Below, one piece after another: positions 27,706 to 35,959 of a DNA stretch of 64,000 nucleotides (its first letter is position 1; every line of letters begins with the position of its first letter). Below the pieces are notes generated by a model. That model was not told the DNA's origin, made no database searches, and saw only the letters and a program-made list of their open reading frames with translations. The stretch comes from Prevotella vespertina (GTDB lineage Bacteria; Bacteroidota; Bacteroidia; Bacteroidales; Bacteroidaceae): assembly GCF_009728485.1 (NCBI RefSeq), contig NZ_VVIQ01000001.1, forward strand, positions 1-64,000, given 5' to 3'. Both the position numbers and the translations under genes were made by a program.

Positions 27706-27726
27706 ATACACACTTTCATTTCCTTG

Positions 27727-27756
27727 CAAAGTTAACTTAAATTTATGATATGTCAA
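27727..27756 (-). promoter_or_regulatory. Promoter of the nine-gene glycan operon
   Basis: On the minus strand, TTG (27756-27754), a 19-nt spacer, then TAACTTTG (27734-27727) fit the Bacteroidota consensus. The predicted start near 27720 lies 15 nt before the ATG. No other promoter of this quality appears before 17992, so the nine genes probably share it. Confidence 0.75.
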
Positions 27757-27922
27757 CTTTTAACAACAGAATTAACATTATACTCTCTATATAAAGGTGC
27801 TTTTTCCAATCTCAATATACCCAATAAATAAAGTGACAAGGGTATTACTCTCTATGGGATGAGGCTGAGTAATAAGCCTTACTATACCTCCTTATCTTCT
27901 TGAAGACTGTTCGTGTATCAGG

Positions 27923-27981
27923 AAAATAGATTAAAAATTAATAGAAAACAAACTAATATTTTAAGATTAATAATCTATTTT
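27923..27981. repeat. AT-rich inverted repeat
   Basis: AAAATAGATTA (27923-27933) and its exact reverse complement TAATCTATTTT (27971-27981) flank an AT-rich 37-bp segment. The core recurs at 49806. The rest of the 27757-28567 spacer is AT-rich. It contains a 64-codon open frame (28060-28254) that I do not support as a gene and a 7-bp-stem hairpin at 28231-28250, but nothing else recognisable. Confidence 0.6.
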
Positions 27982-28469
27982 TCTAATACAAGAGTTCTCT
28001 TTTCTAAGTTAACAACGGGCTTCCATAAACATAGCTAAGCGTATTTTGTAATTTAAGACATGATTTCTTATGAGCAAGAAGACAACTGTCAACTTTTTTC
28101 AAAAGTATTTATAAGGATTGTAAAGTCGCTTTCTTCCAGGAAAGAAGATGAGTACATGAGAATAAAGAGAGTCTTTAAAGTAAGGAAAAAAAGCCATCTA
28201 AACCTTTCTCATCTATACCTTATTAATATAAAGACGTGGTTTTACGTCTTCTAAAAACATCTCTTCTTCGTATGCAACAAAATAGCTCTCTCTCCCAAAG
28301 AAAGCCTTTCAAAATCGTAAACAATACACTCAAAACCATATATTTAACACTTTACTGCCTCATTGAGATAGATTAATAACACATTAAAAATATCGTGTGT
28401 CAAACAAAGGAAATCATTAATAAGAGAAGAAGGAATAATTGCTTAAAGCGAAACTAACGACTCCTGTTA

Positions 28470-28548
28470 TACCTAAAAGGGAAATTAAAAAATAATAAAG
28501 GCAATAAGTATGCCTAAAAAGGAAACTTCTTTCTACTAAAAGAAAGAA
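28470..28548. repeat. Weak 21-22-bp-period repeat upstream of the bspA-like gene
   Basis: TACCTAAAAGGGAAA (28470), a decayed ATAATAAAGGCAA (about 28492), TGCCTAAAAAGGAAA (28511) and CTACTAAAAGAAAGAAA (28533) repeat at about 21-22 bp. Conservation is low and some steps are 21 bp, so this is the least certain of the arrays. It lies directly upstream of the promoter at 28568. Confidence 0.4.
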
Positions 28549-28567
28549 ATATGTAAATAATTGTAAA

Positions 28568-28575
28568 TACCTTTG
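28568..28575 (+). promoter_or_regulatory. Promoter -7 element of the bspA-like gene
   Basis: TACCTTTG is an exact -7 consensus, giving a leader of about 90 nt before the ATG at 28671. No clear -33 is present, so expression may need an activator. Confidence 0.6.
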
Positions 28576-28670
28576 CAATAACAAAACCACTCACGTTTAG
28601 ACGTAAGGATAAAGTTAGGATAAAAACAAATAATCACTAGTTAAATAATTAAATAGATTTACTTACAATT

Positions 28671-31600
28671 ATGAGAAAAATTAGTTTCTTGTTGTTTACA
28701 CTGCTTGCATTGCTGTATGTGACCGATGCAAGTGCACTGATAGTGAACGACACTTTCACGCGGGATGGTAACACGTACAGGGTTACTAAGATGGATGAGG
28801 CTCATGATGGCATCCCCAAAACTTACAATGTGGCGTTCGTATCATCTACTAACACTACCGTAAACATTCCTGCAACTGTTGCGGACCCTAATAACCAGTA
28901 CACTTTTAATGTAACGGCTATTGCTAATAACAGTACAGTTCCTAATGCTACATCTGTCACGATGCCTAACACTATCGTATCGATTGAGGCTAATGCGTTT
29001 AAGGGTGGTCATATCACAAGTATCACAATACCAAAATCTGTCACTGAAATCAAAAGTGGTGCTTTCGGTCAGATGAGCCACCTTACAGCTATTAACGTTG
29101 ATGCTGCGAACCCAAACTTCCGCTCTGATAATGGTGTACTCATTGAGAAGAAGGATTCAAAAGAGTGGGTAGCTGCATATCCTTTGGCAAGACCTGATGC
29201 AGAATATACAGTGCCAGAAGGTGTTTATGGTGTATACACAAATGCTTTTCAACGTGCATCTTACCTAACAAAAATTACTTTACCAGCTTCGTTAAAGGAA
29301 TCACCTTCAACAGCAGAGTTCAATGGTTATACAAGTGCTCAGAACCTTAGAGAGATTGCTGTTGCTGCTGGTAACACGGCATTTAAGTCTGTTGATGGTG
29401 TCCTCTTGTCGGCTGATGGTAAAAAGTTGATTGCTTATCCAAATGGGAAAGCAGGTTCTCCTTCAACTAATCCAGCTTATCAAGGTGTGACAGGGCAGCC
29501 TAACGCAAGTGTTTATAAGATTCCAGATGGTGTGGAGTCTATAGAGCAAGCAGCCTTCGCACAGGTTAATGGACTTACAGCTATCGAATTGAATGGTGTA
29601 AAGAAACTCGCTAAAGGAGCTTTTGACAAGGCTGTTAAATTAAGAAATGTATTGCTTGGTCCTTCTGTTGATACGATAGAAGATGGAGCTTTCGGTGGTA
29701 ATAATGACCTCGCTGCCTTTGATGTAGACCCAGCAAACCCTAATTATGCAGCTGATAATGGGGTCATTTACACAAAGAATAAGGAAGAACTTGTGTTGTT
29801 CCCTGCCGGTAAGGCTGGTGAATATACTACTTTAACAACCACAAAGAAGATTCGTAACAGGGCTTTCTACTATGCTCAAAAGGTAACCAAGGTGACGTTC
29901 AATAACAATCTTGAAGTGATTGATAATGATGCTTTCCAAGCAACTACAAAATTAGAGAACATCACTTTTGAAGCACCAGCTAAGATTAAGACTATCGGTA
30001 CGTTTGCCTTCCAAGGCTCAGGACTAACCGAGCTTAACATACCTGCATCATTAGAAGTTGTTAGTTGGAGCGCCTTTGGTTCAACTAAACTAAAAAAGGT
30101 TACCGTTGCTGATGGTTCGCAGTTGCAATCAATCAATACGGGTGCTTTTAATGGTTGTAAGGATCTTGAAGAATTTACCTTTGAGGGTTCTTCTACCTTG
30201 AATAAGATTCAGGCAGATGCTTTCAGTGGTGATGATAAATTGAAGAGCTTTGTTATTCCAGAGAAGGTTACAGTCCTTGAGAGAGGTGCTTTCAATGGTG
30301 CTTCTAGTTTGGAGACTATCACCTTCAAGCAACCTGCTACGATGACAGTTATCGGTGAAGGTGCTTTCCAAAATGCAAAAGCATTAAAGAGAATAGAGCT
30401 TCCAAATACTGTAACAACGATTAGCAAGGATGCTTTCAATACTTGTTCGAGCTTGAAGGAGATTGTAATCCCTGCAAGTGTGACCGCTATAGATGCCACT
30501 GGCTTCCAAGAATGTGCTAAACTTGAAAAGTTCACAGTAGATAAGAACAACCCAGTTTACTCTAGTGTTGATGGTTTCTTGTTGAGTAAAGATAAGAAGA
30601 CATTAGTCTCATTCCCTCCAGCAAAGGCCAATACCTATTATACAATGTTGCCTCCAACTATCGAGACAATCGGTAAGCAAGCATTCTACTTCGTACAGGC
30701 TCTTGAGAACGTAACAATCCCAGAGAAGGTAAAGAAGATTGAAGACTTCGCCTTCGACCGTGTTGGTAACTTGAATACGATAGCCTTCTTAGGTAAGACT
30801 CCTATTACTGATGTTGCAGCATCAGCATTCAATCCTGCTAATGTAGATAAGACTAAGATTGACCTTAGTGTACGTAAAGATGCAAAGGCAGCATTTGATA
30901 GTGATCCTTTATGGAGTCAGTTCCGTACCAGAGGTGTCTCTTTCTTCAAAGAAACAAATGGTACTGGTAATGGTACAACAGAATACTTCCCATTGTCAAA
31001 GAAGGCTGTAATGATTGTTGGTACACAAGCTGACGTCTATACATACGTAGTAAAACCAACCGTAACAGATGACAATAATAACACATACGAGGTGCGCCTT
31101 TGGGGCGACTATGCAATGAATGACAACACAACCAATATACAGGAGGTTGTCTTCAAGAATACACTTGATTATGTAGGTCTCGATGCCTTCAAGAAGAGTA
31201 ATGGTTCTTCAAGTGTTAAGCGTATCTACTTCACCGCTACTGAACCTACAAAGGATATGAGTGCAACGAAGTGGGAATACATTGATAACTCAGGTAACTA
31301 TACCCAGAAGGAGTTTGAACCAAGTCTCAAGGTCTATGTAAAGAAGTCTGCTGAGAATGCCTATAAGACTGCTACAGGTTGGTCTCGTTATGCAGGTCAG
31401 ACATCTTATAAGATACCAGGTGAGATTAATATAGCACATTGGTATGGTACTTTCGCACGTGAGTTTGATGCTGACCTCGGTATCTATGCACGTGAGAACA
31501 ATGAAGCAGGACGCATTGGTGCATTCATTACGCAGACTGCTGGTATGTCAACAGAGACGGATGCTTCAACTGGTGTACAGACCACAAAGTTCATTATGAA

Positions 31601-32108
31601 GAGTATCAATTATGGTAGTACTCACGTAACTGACTATGATTATGTACCTGCTGAGACAGGTGTATTGTTGGAGAGTCGTAGTGGAGCAAGTACTCCTGCA
31701 GACTTCTACTATGCTATCGGTGAGAAGGACAATGTTACATATAGCCTCTCAAATAACATCTTGGAAGGTGTGACGGTGAAGGATACAAAGAAGCAGTCAT
31801 CTACTTCTGACCCAATCTTCGCAATGACAACAACGGGTATCTTTAAGCCTCTCAAGATAGGAACAGATCGTACGATCCCTGTTCACAAGGCTGTTGCTCG
31901 TCCAAAGGTAACACTATCAGGTTCTGCAAAGGTTATGTTTGTCTTTGATGAGGATGGTTCTGCTATCAATGTTGTGAACGGCATTGAGAATGTAGAGAAT
32001 ACCACAACAACAGACAATAACGTTTACTACAACTTGCAAGGTCAGCGTGTTGAGAATCCACAACATGGTGTATTCATCCACAATGGCAAGAAAGTTGTTT
32101 TAAAGTAA
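28671..32108 (+). CDS. BspA-like leucine-rich repeat surface protein
   Basis: The product is 1145 residues. An N-terminal signal peptide ends near residue 22 (SALIV). Residues about 55-720 form tandem BspA/LRR_5-type repeats of roughly 22-23 residues with larger inserts (for example FVIPEKVTVLERGAFNGASS). A non-repeat region follows, and the C-terminus has YNLQGQRVENPQHGVFI then NGKKVVLK, the ending common on Prevotella secreted proteins and probably a type IX-type sorting signal. BspA proteins bind host matrix and fibronectin and act in adhesion. Two tiny ORFs follow before a terminator at 32688. Confidence 0.93.
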   Translation: MRKISFLLFTLLALLYVTDASALIVNDTFTRDGNTYRVTKMDEAHDGIPKTYNVAFVSSTNTTVNIPATVADPNNQYTFNVTAIANNSTVPNATSVTMPNTIVSIEANAFKGGHITSITIPKSVTEIKSGAFGQMSHLTAINVDAANPNFRSDNGVLIEKKDSKEWVAAYPLARPDAEYTVPEGVYGVYTNAFQRASYLTKITLPASLKESPSTAEFNGYTSAQNLREIAVAAGNTAFKSVDGVLLSADGKKLIAYPNGKAGSPSTNPAYQGVTGQPNASVYKIPDGVESIEQAAFAQVNGLTAIELNGVKKLAKGAFDKAVKLRNVLLGPSVDTIEDGAFGGNNDLAAFDVDPANPNYAADNGVIYTKNKEELVLFPAGKAGEYTTLTTTKKIRNRAFYYAQKVTKVTFNNNLEVIDNDAFQATTKLENITFEAPAKIKTIGTFAFQGSGLTELNIPASLEVVSWSAFGSTKLKKVTVADGSQLQSINTGAFNGCKDLEEFTFEGSSTLNKIQADAFSGDDKLKSFVIPEKVTVLERGAFNGASSLETITFKQPATMTVIGEGAFQNAKALKRIELPNTVTTISKDAFNTCSSLKEIVIPASVTAIDATGFQECAKLEKFTVDKNNPVYSSVDGFLLSKDKKTLVSFPPAKANTYYTMLPPTIETIGKQAFYFVQALENVTIPEKVKKIEDFAFDRVGNLNTIAFLGKTPITDVAASAFNPANVDKTKIDLSVRKDAKAAFDSDPLWSQFRTRGVSFFKETNGTGNGTTEYFPLSKKAVMIVGTQADVYTYVVKPTVTDDNNNTYEVRLWGDYAMNDNTTNIQEVVFKNTLDYVGLDAFKKSNGSSSVKRIYFTATEPTKDMSATKWEYIDNSGNYTQKEFEPSLKVYVKKSAENAYKTATGWSRYAGQTSYKIPGEINIAHWYGTFAREFDADLGIYARENNEAGRIGAFITQTAGMSTETDASTGVQTTKFIMKSINYGSTHVTDYDYVPAETGVLLESRSGASTPADFYYAIGEKDNVTYSLSNNILEGVTVKDTKKQSSTSDPIFAMTTTGIFKPLKIGTDRTIPVHKAVARPKVTLSGSAKVMFVFDEDGSAINVVNGIENVENTTTTDNNVYYNLQGQRVENPQHGVFIHNGKKVVLK

Positions 32109-32274
32109 ACTACTAAGTATATAAGAATTAAAGACATCTTCATTCTGTAAGGAGTGTTGCTCTCTGTACTACATATCAACAGAAATGTACGCAGAGACAA
32201 CACTCTAAAACAGGGAAAAAGCTTTATTCAAAGAGATTTAAAATCTATATTCTACATTTTAAAAAGACCATACA

Positions 32275-32472
32275 ATGAAAAAGAAGACATATATAACACC
32301 TGAAATTCTCTGCTGTAACTTAAGAACAGAAGGATTGATGGACGACCATACAGCTGTTTTACAAACAAGTCCCCGAGTATCTTCCACTGCTCCTGGACAA
32401 GGTGGTGACCTTGGTGATGACGACGAGGTAGCAGCAAAGCCATTCCATCATTTCGATCCATGGGAGGATTAA
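32275..32472 (+). CDS. Small hypothetical protein, 65 residues
   Basis: It begins MKKKTYITPEILCCNLRTEG and ends with an acidic, Gly/Asp-rich tail (GGDLGDDDEVAAKPFHHFDP). The KKxYIxPE opening is common in very small, poorly understood Bacteroidota proteins. It has no membrane segment or known domain. It lies 166 bp after the bspA-like gene, and the next ORF starts 3 bp after its stop. Function is unknown. Confidence 0.65.
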   Translation: MKKKTYITPEILCCNLRTEGLMDDHTAVLQTSPRVSSTAPGQGGDLGDDDEVAAKPFHHFDPWED

Positions 32473-32475
32473 ACA

Positions 32476-32649
32476 ATGATGTTACTATTCCACTCTTCTG
32501 AGGTAATGGATGCTAGAGACCATTTCTACCAAGAGATGAGACATCAACACGTAATGGTTGTGTTGCGTCAGGTAGGACTTGGAATACTCGTCTTGTGTTC
32601 ATTGATGATAGTTGCATTATGCGCATATATGTATGGACTTATTGGTTAG
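32476..32649 (+). CDS. Small membrane protein, 57 residues
   Basis: The frame runs from ATG 32476 to TAG 32647-32649. The first 30 residues are polar with several His (EMRHQHVMVVLRQ). Residues about 32-56 form one strong membrane helix (VGLGILVLCSLMIVALCAYM). It starts 3 bp after the stop of the 65-residue ORF and is followed by a good terminator, so both probably end the bspA-like transcript. No homologue is recognised. Confidence 0.6.
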   Translation: MMLLFHSSEVMDARDHFYQEMRHQHVMVVLRQVGLGILVLCSLMIVALCAYMYGLIG

Positions 32650-32687
32650 ATTGAGTTCACAAACACATTAACAAGAAACCTATTGAC

Positions 32688-32730
32688 AAAAGAGCAGATT
32701 CTTAAAAGATAAGAGTCTGCTCTTTTTTTT
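32688..32730 (+). terminator. Terminator of the bspA-like transcript
   Basis: A 15-bp stem (32688-32703 with 32711-32725, one G-U pair) is followed by eight T. It is a textbook intrinsic terminator, 38 bp after the small membrane protein gene. Confidence 0.9.
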
Positions 32731-32750
32731 ATAGTGTGCAGCACATTAGT

Positions 32751-33006
32751 AGTACAGATTGTCAATGACAAAAGTACATATTGTGGGGCACAAAAGTATA
32801 TATTGTCAACCACAAGACTAATAAGACCTCAGTCCTATACAGAGATACCCTCAGTCCTATACTGAGATACCCTAGGTATAGAACCATGATAACTTGAGTA
32901 ATATTGAGAAGGGTGCTTAAAAGTTTAATAGGACTTGTAAGGCACGAGTTATACACCCGTAGGGCACGGAAGTATAACCCGTACCCCACGAAAGTACATT
33001 TCGTCG
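32751..33006. repeat. Three consecutive blocks of 22-bp-period repeats
   Basis: Block 1 has AGTACAGATTGT (32751), AGTACATATTGT (32773) and AGTATATATTGT (32795). Block 2 has CCTCAGTCCTATAC at 32827 and 32849, then CCTAGGTATA at 32871, with CTCAGT and ACTGAG arms. Block 3 has GGCACG at 32941 and 32963 and CCCACG at 32985, with AGTATAACCCGTA (32971) matched by AGTACATTTCGTC (32993). Each block keeps 22 bp between units, although the three sequences differ. The DNA 32731-33270 has no gene I accept. Confidence 0.75.
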
Positions 33007-33097
33007 TTGTTAACAATTAAGCCTTTTGCTTAGCAAGTTTTCATTGATTTAGAATTACAGGTTAGACATCTAAGCATTATTATGCCTTCGGAATATG

Positions 33098-33222
33098 TAA
33101 ATTAAAGAACAAATTAATTGTAAATTAGAGAAGGAATGACGTTTAAGTTAAAGTACAAATGCCCAGTAAGTATAAGTACGATTAACGTATAAGTTAGAGA
33201 ACAAAAGTACTTTAAATATCAT
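33098..33222. repeat. 23-bp-period tandem array, five to six units
   Basis: TAAATTAAAG (33098), TAAATTAGAG (33121), TAAGTTAAAG (33144), TAAGTATAAG (33167) and TAAGTTAGAG (33190) are exactly 23 bp apart. A weaker TAAATATCAT follows at 33213. The rest of each unit is variable. This array lies directly upstream of the licD promoter. Confidence 0.8.
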
Positions 33223-33271
33223 ATTTAATCTCTTTAGACAATAAGTATTTAAGGAAATCACAATCTTTTAT

Positions 33272-33279
33272 TATCTTTG
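33272..33279 (+). promoter_or_regulatory. Promoter -7 element of the licD operon
   Basis: TATCTTTG fits the consensus and lies 22 bp before the licD ATG. No clear -33 is present. Confidence 0.6.
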
Positions 33280-33300
33280 CAAAAGATATAAGGAGAAGAG

Positions 33301-34131
33301 ATGATAGAAACATTCAACACGGGGGAGACTCAAGAGAGTCTGAGACAGGAATATAATCCAGATGGTTCGGTGCTACGTAAAGCACAACTAAGACTATTGG
33401 ATATGGCAATCTATCTACAAGAGACAGCACGAAAGATAGGCGTTCCTTGTAGGTTGGATGGTGGTAATGTGCTCGGTGCTCTGCGTCATGGTGGCTTTAT
33501 TCCATGGGATGATGATATTGATATGGTGGTGAGCTATTATGATTTCAAGCGTCTTTGCGATTACCTCAAAGCCCACCCTCACCCTCAATATGTGCTGCAA
33601 GACAATGATACTGACCCTGGTTTCTATAAAGAATGGGCTTGCCTGCGCGACCTAAAGAGTGAGAATCACAGTCATGAAGCAAGTGACAGTGAGAACAGAA
33701 GAGTGCATGAAGCACAAAAGTTTAGGGGCTTACATATTGATATCTTCCCTTACGAAGGATATATGATACCCTCTTTACAACGCCTTGCAGCTAAACTGTC
33801 AGTGAATCTCAACTTAGAATTTGCTGGCAGATACCCTATGTTAGCACAGCTTGGTTACGATTTCTTACACCACATTGTGTTTCCTGGTTTCCGCATCCTC
33901 GGTAGACTCTTTGGCAATCCCGACCTATACATGCACTCATACGGAGCATGGTTTTATGAGCAAAATCCACGTCAATACATGATTCCTCACAAAGATATCG
34001 TCTTCGAAGGATATACTTTTGAAGGGCCAGCTGACCCTGAGGGGCTTTGTCGGATTGCTTATGGCAATTACATGGATTTGCCTCCAAGGGATAAGCGAGA
34101 CAGACATAAGATTGATGTTGAGTTCAAGTAG
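33301..34131 (+). CDS. LicD-family phosphotransferase
   Basis: The product is 276 residues. The nucleotidyltransferase-like core has DGGNVLGALRHGGFIPWDDD (53-72) with a further Asp at 74. These are the metal-binding acidic residues of the LicD/fukutin family, which moves phosphocholine or polyol phosphate from a CDP donor to a sugar. It is the first gene of a four-gene run and is followed after 36 bp by a CDP-donor-type cytidylyltransferase. That favours transfer of a polyol phosphate, but phosphocholine cannot be excluded. Confidence 0.9.
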   Translation: MIETFNTGETQESLRQEYNPDGSVLRKAQLRLLDMAIYLQETARKIGVPCRLDGGNVLGALRHGGFIPWDDDIDMVVSYYDFKRLCDYLKAHPHPQYVLQDNDTDPGFYKEWACLRDLKSENHSHEASDSENRRVHEAQKFRGLHIDIFPYEGYMIPSLQRLAAKLSVNLNLEFAGRYPMLAQLGYDFLHHIVFPGFRILGRLFGNPDLYMHSYGAWFYEQNPRQYMIPHKDIVFEGYTFEGPADPEGLCRIAYGNYMDLPPRDKRDRHKIDVEFK

Positions 34132-34167
34132 GAGGCAAAGGGATAATTAATCTTCTAAAAGTAACGT

Positions 34168-34902
34168 ATGAATATCGCCGTAATCTTCGCTGGAGGCTCA
34201 GGTCTCCGTATGCACACAAAGTCAAGACCGAAGCAGTTTCTTGACCTCAATGGTAAGCCGATTATCATTTACACGCTAGAGTTATTCGATAACCATGAGG
34301 CTATTGACACCATTGTTGTAGCCTGTATCGAGAGTTGGATACCCTTCTTAGAAAAGCAGATACGCAAGTTTGAGATTAACAAAGTGGTGAAGATTGTACC
34401 TGGAGGAAGCTCTGGTCAAGAATCTATCTATAATGGTTTGTGTGCTGCAGAAGAATATGCACAAGAACATAAGGCTGATGCAAAGCAGACAACCGTACTG
34501 ATTCATGATGGTGTGCGACCATTGATTACGGAAGAAACCATCACCGATAATATTAATAAGGTAGAAGAGGAAGGAAGCTGTATCACCTGTATTCCTGCCA
34601 CCGAAACCTTTATTGTGAAACAAGATGATGGCAATTTAGAGATTCCTTCACGTGCTAGATCACTCATTGCTCGTGCTCCGCAGAGTTTCCGTTTATCGGA
34701 TATCATGGAAGCACATCGACGTGCTTTGCAGGAAGGAAGACATGACTTTATAGACTCCTGTACGATGATGAGCCATTATGGACATAAGGTGGCAACTGTT
34801 ATCGGACCCATGGAGAATATCAAGATTACGACTCCAACAGACTATTTCGTACTGCGTGCTATGGTTCAGGTACATGAAGATCAACAGATATTCGGATTGT
34901 AA
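34168..34902 (+). CDS. IspD/TarI-like cytidylyltransferase
   Basis: The product is 244 residues. The nucleotide-binding loop is FAGGSGLRMHTKSRPKQFLD (8-27), with VLIHDGVRPLI (about 110-120) and the C-terminal IKITTPTDYFVLRAM. The family includes IspD (MEP cytidylyltransferase) and TarI/ISPD (ribitol-5-phosphate cytidylyltransferase). The position between licD and an SDR gene, away from the other MEP-pathway gene here (dxr), and the TarI-like PKQFLDLNGKPIIIYTLELF segment make the CDP-polyol role more likely. A housekeeping IspD is still possible. Confidence 0.85.
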   Translation: MNIAVIFAGGSGLRMHTKSRPKQFLDLNGKPIIIYTLELFDNHEAIDTIVVACIESWIPFLEKQIRKFEINKVVKIVPGGSSGQESIYNGLCAAEEYAQEHKADAKQTTVLIHDGVRPLITEETITDNINKVEEEGSCITCIPATETFIVKQDDGNLEIPSRARSLIARAPQSFRLSDIMEAHRRALQEGRHDFIDSCTMMSHYGHKVATVIGPMENIKITTPTDYFVLRAMVQVHEDQQIFGL

Positions 34903-34916
34903 GAACGACGAAGAAG

Positions 34917-35957
34917 ATGAATAACATACTGAAAGAAGATATACAGCTCTTTGCGTCTCGGTTTGCTTTAGCCACAGAGTTAGAGGGTAAGACGATTGCA
35001 ATAACTGGTTCCACAGGATTGTTAGGAGCCTGTATGGTGCACTGTCTATTGGCTTTGAAGGCACAAAGAGGTGTCAACTTACATATCGTGGCAGTAGTAC
35101 GAAATATGGAGAAAGCTGTTCGCCTCTTTGGAGAAGAGCGTGAGAAGCTCAGCTATTATCAATATGACTTCAGTTCAACGGAACCTTTCCAACCGAAGAG
35201 AAAGGTGGATTATCTTTTCCACTTTGCAGCCCCTACCGCATCAAAAGACTTCGTTGAGAAACCCGTAGAAACGATGAATACGGTTTATATGGGTATGCAG
35301 AATATCCTCAACTATGCTGAGCAAGCAAAGTTGGAATCACTTGTTTTAGCCTCAACATTGGAAGTCTATGGTACGATAACAGATGACTCTACCCCACTCA
35401 CGGAGGACAAACAAGGTTATCTAGACCCGATGGCAACCCGTAGTAGTTACCCTTTGGCAAAGCGAGCCGCAGAAGGGTTATGTCATAACTATGCTGTGGA
35501 GAAGCAAGTAAAAGTAAAGGTTGCACGATTGGCACAAACCTTTGGCGCAGGAGTTAGCAAACAGGACAATCGTGTCTTTGCGCAGTTTGCACGTAGCGTT
35601 ATCCATAACGAAGACATCATCTTACATACAACTGGCGAACTAAGTAGGTGTTATTGTTATACGACAGATGCGATCAGTGCCATGCTTTATATCCTATTGA
35701 AAGGTGAAGACGGAACAGCATATAATGTGGCAAATGAAGCAACTTACATCTCCATTCGACAAATGGCTGAACTCGTTGCCGAGACATTCAATCCTAATCA
35801 TGTGCATGTAGTGATTGAGAAGCAAGAGGGTTTAGGCTATTCACCTACCACCAAATTACGCTTAGACACGCAACGAATACAAAGTTTGGGGTGGACACCT
35901 TATTATAATATGAAGGATATGTTTGGTCGCTTAATAGCCTCCATGAAGGAAGAATAG
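34917..35957 (+). CDS. NAD-dependent epimerase/dehydratase (extended SDR)
   Basis: The product is 346 residues. The Rossmann motif is TGSTGLLGACM (30-40), the active-site tetrad includes ASTLEVYG and SSYPLAKRA (Tyr-x-x-x-Lys), and the C-terminal substrate-binding part follows. It resembles nucleotide-sugar decarboxylases and epimerases; the exact substrate is not readable. It starts 14 bp after the cytidylyltransferase stop, and the next gene starts 2 bp after its own stop. Confidence 0.87.
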   Translation: MNNILKEDIQLFASRFALATELEGKTIAITGSTGLLGACMVHCLLALKAQRGVNLHIVAVVRNMEKAVRLFGEEREKLSYYQYDFSSTEPFQPKRKVDYLFHFAAPTASKDFVEKPVETMNTVYMGMQNILNYAEQAKLESLVLASTLEVYGTITDDSTPLTEDKQGYLDPMATRSSYPLAKRAAEGLCHNYAVEKQVKVKVARLAQTFGAGVSKQDNRVFAQFARSVIHNEDIILHTTGELSRCYCYTTDAISAMLYILLKGEDGTAYNVANEATYISIRQMAELVAETFNPNHVHVVIEKQEGLGYSPTTKLRLDTQRIQSLGWTPYYNMKDMFGRLIASMKEE

Positions 35958-35959
35958 AT

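Noticed and set aside
28060..28254. 64-codon open frame upstream of the bspA-like gene
   Set aside because: No promoter fit, Lys/Leu/Ser-rich AT-biased composition, no recognisable domain, and it ends in a small hairpin. Not enough to call a gene.
32762..33016. 84-codon open frame on minus between the bspA-like and licD genes
   Set aside because: It runs entirely through the 22-bp repeat blocks and has no promoter. It is a by-product of the repeats.
32751..33222. CRISPR array
   Set aside because: The repeat period is only 22-23 bp and whole units vary. There are no constant repeats of 28-37 bp with unique spacers and no cas genes in the window.
34168..34902. Confident call as housekeeping ispD
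   Set aside because: The family fits, but the LicD/SDR context and TarI-like segment favour a CDP-polyol role. I left the symbol empty.
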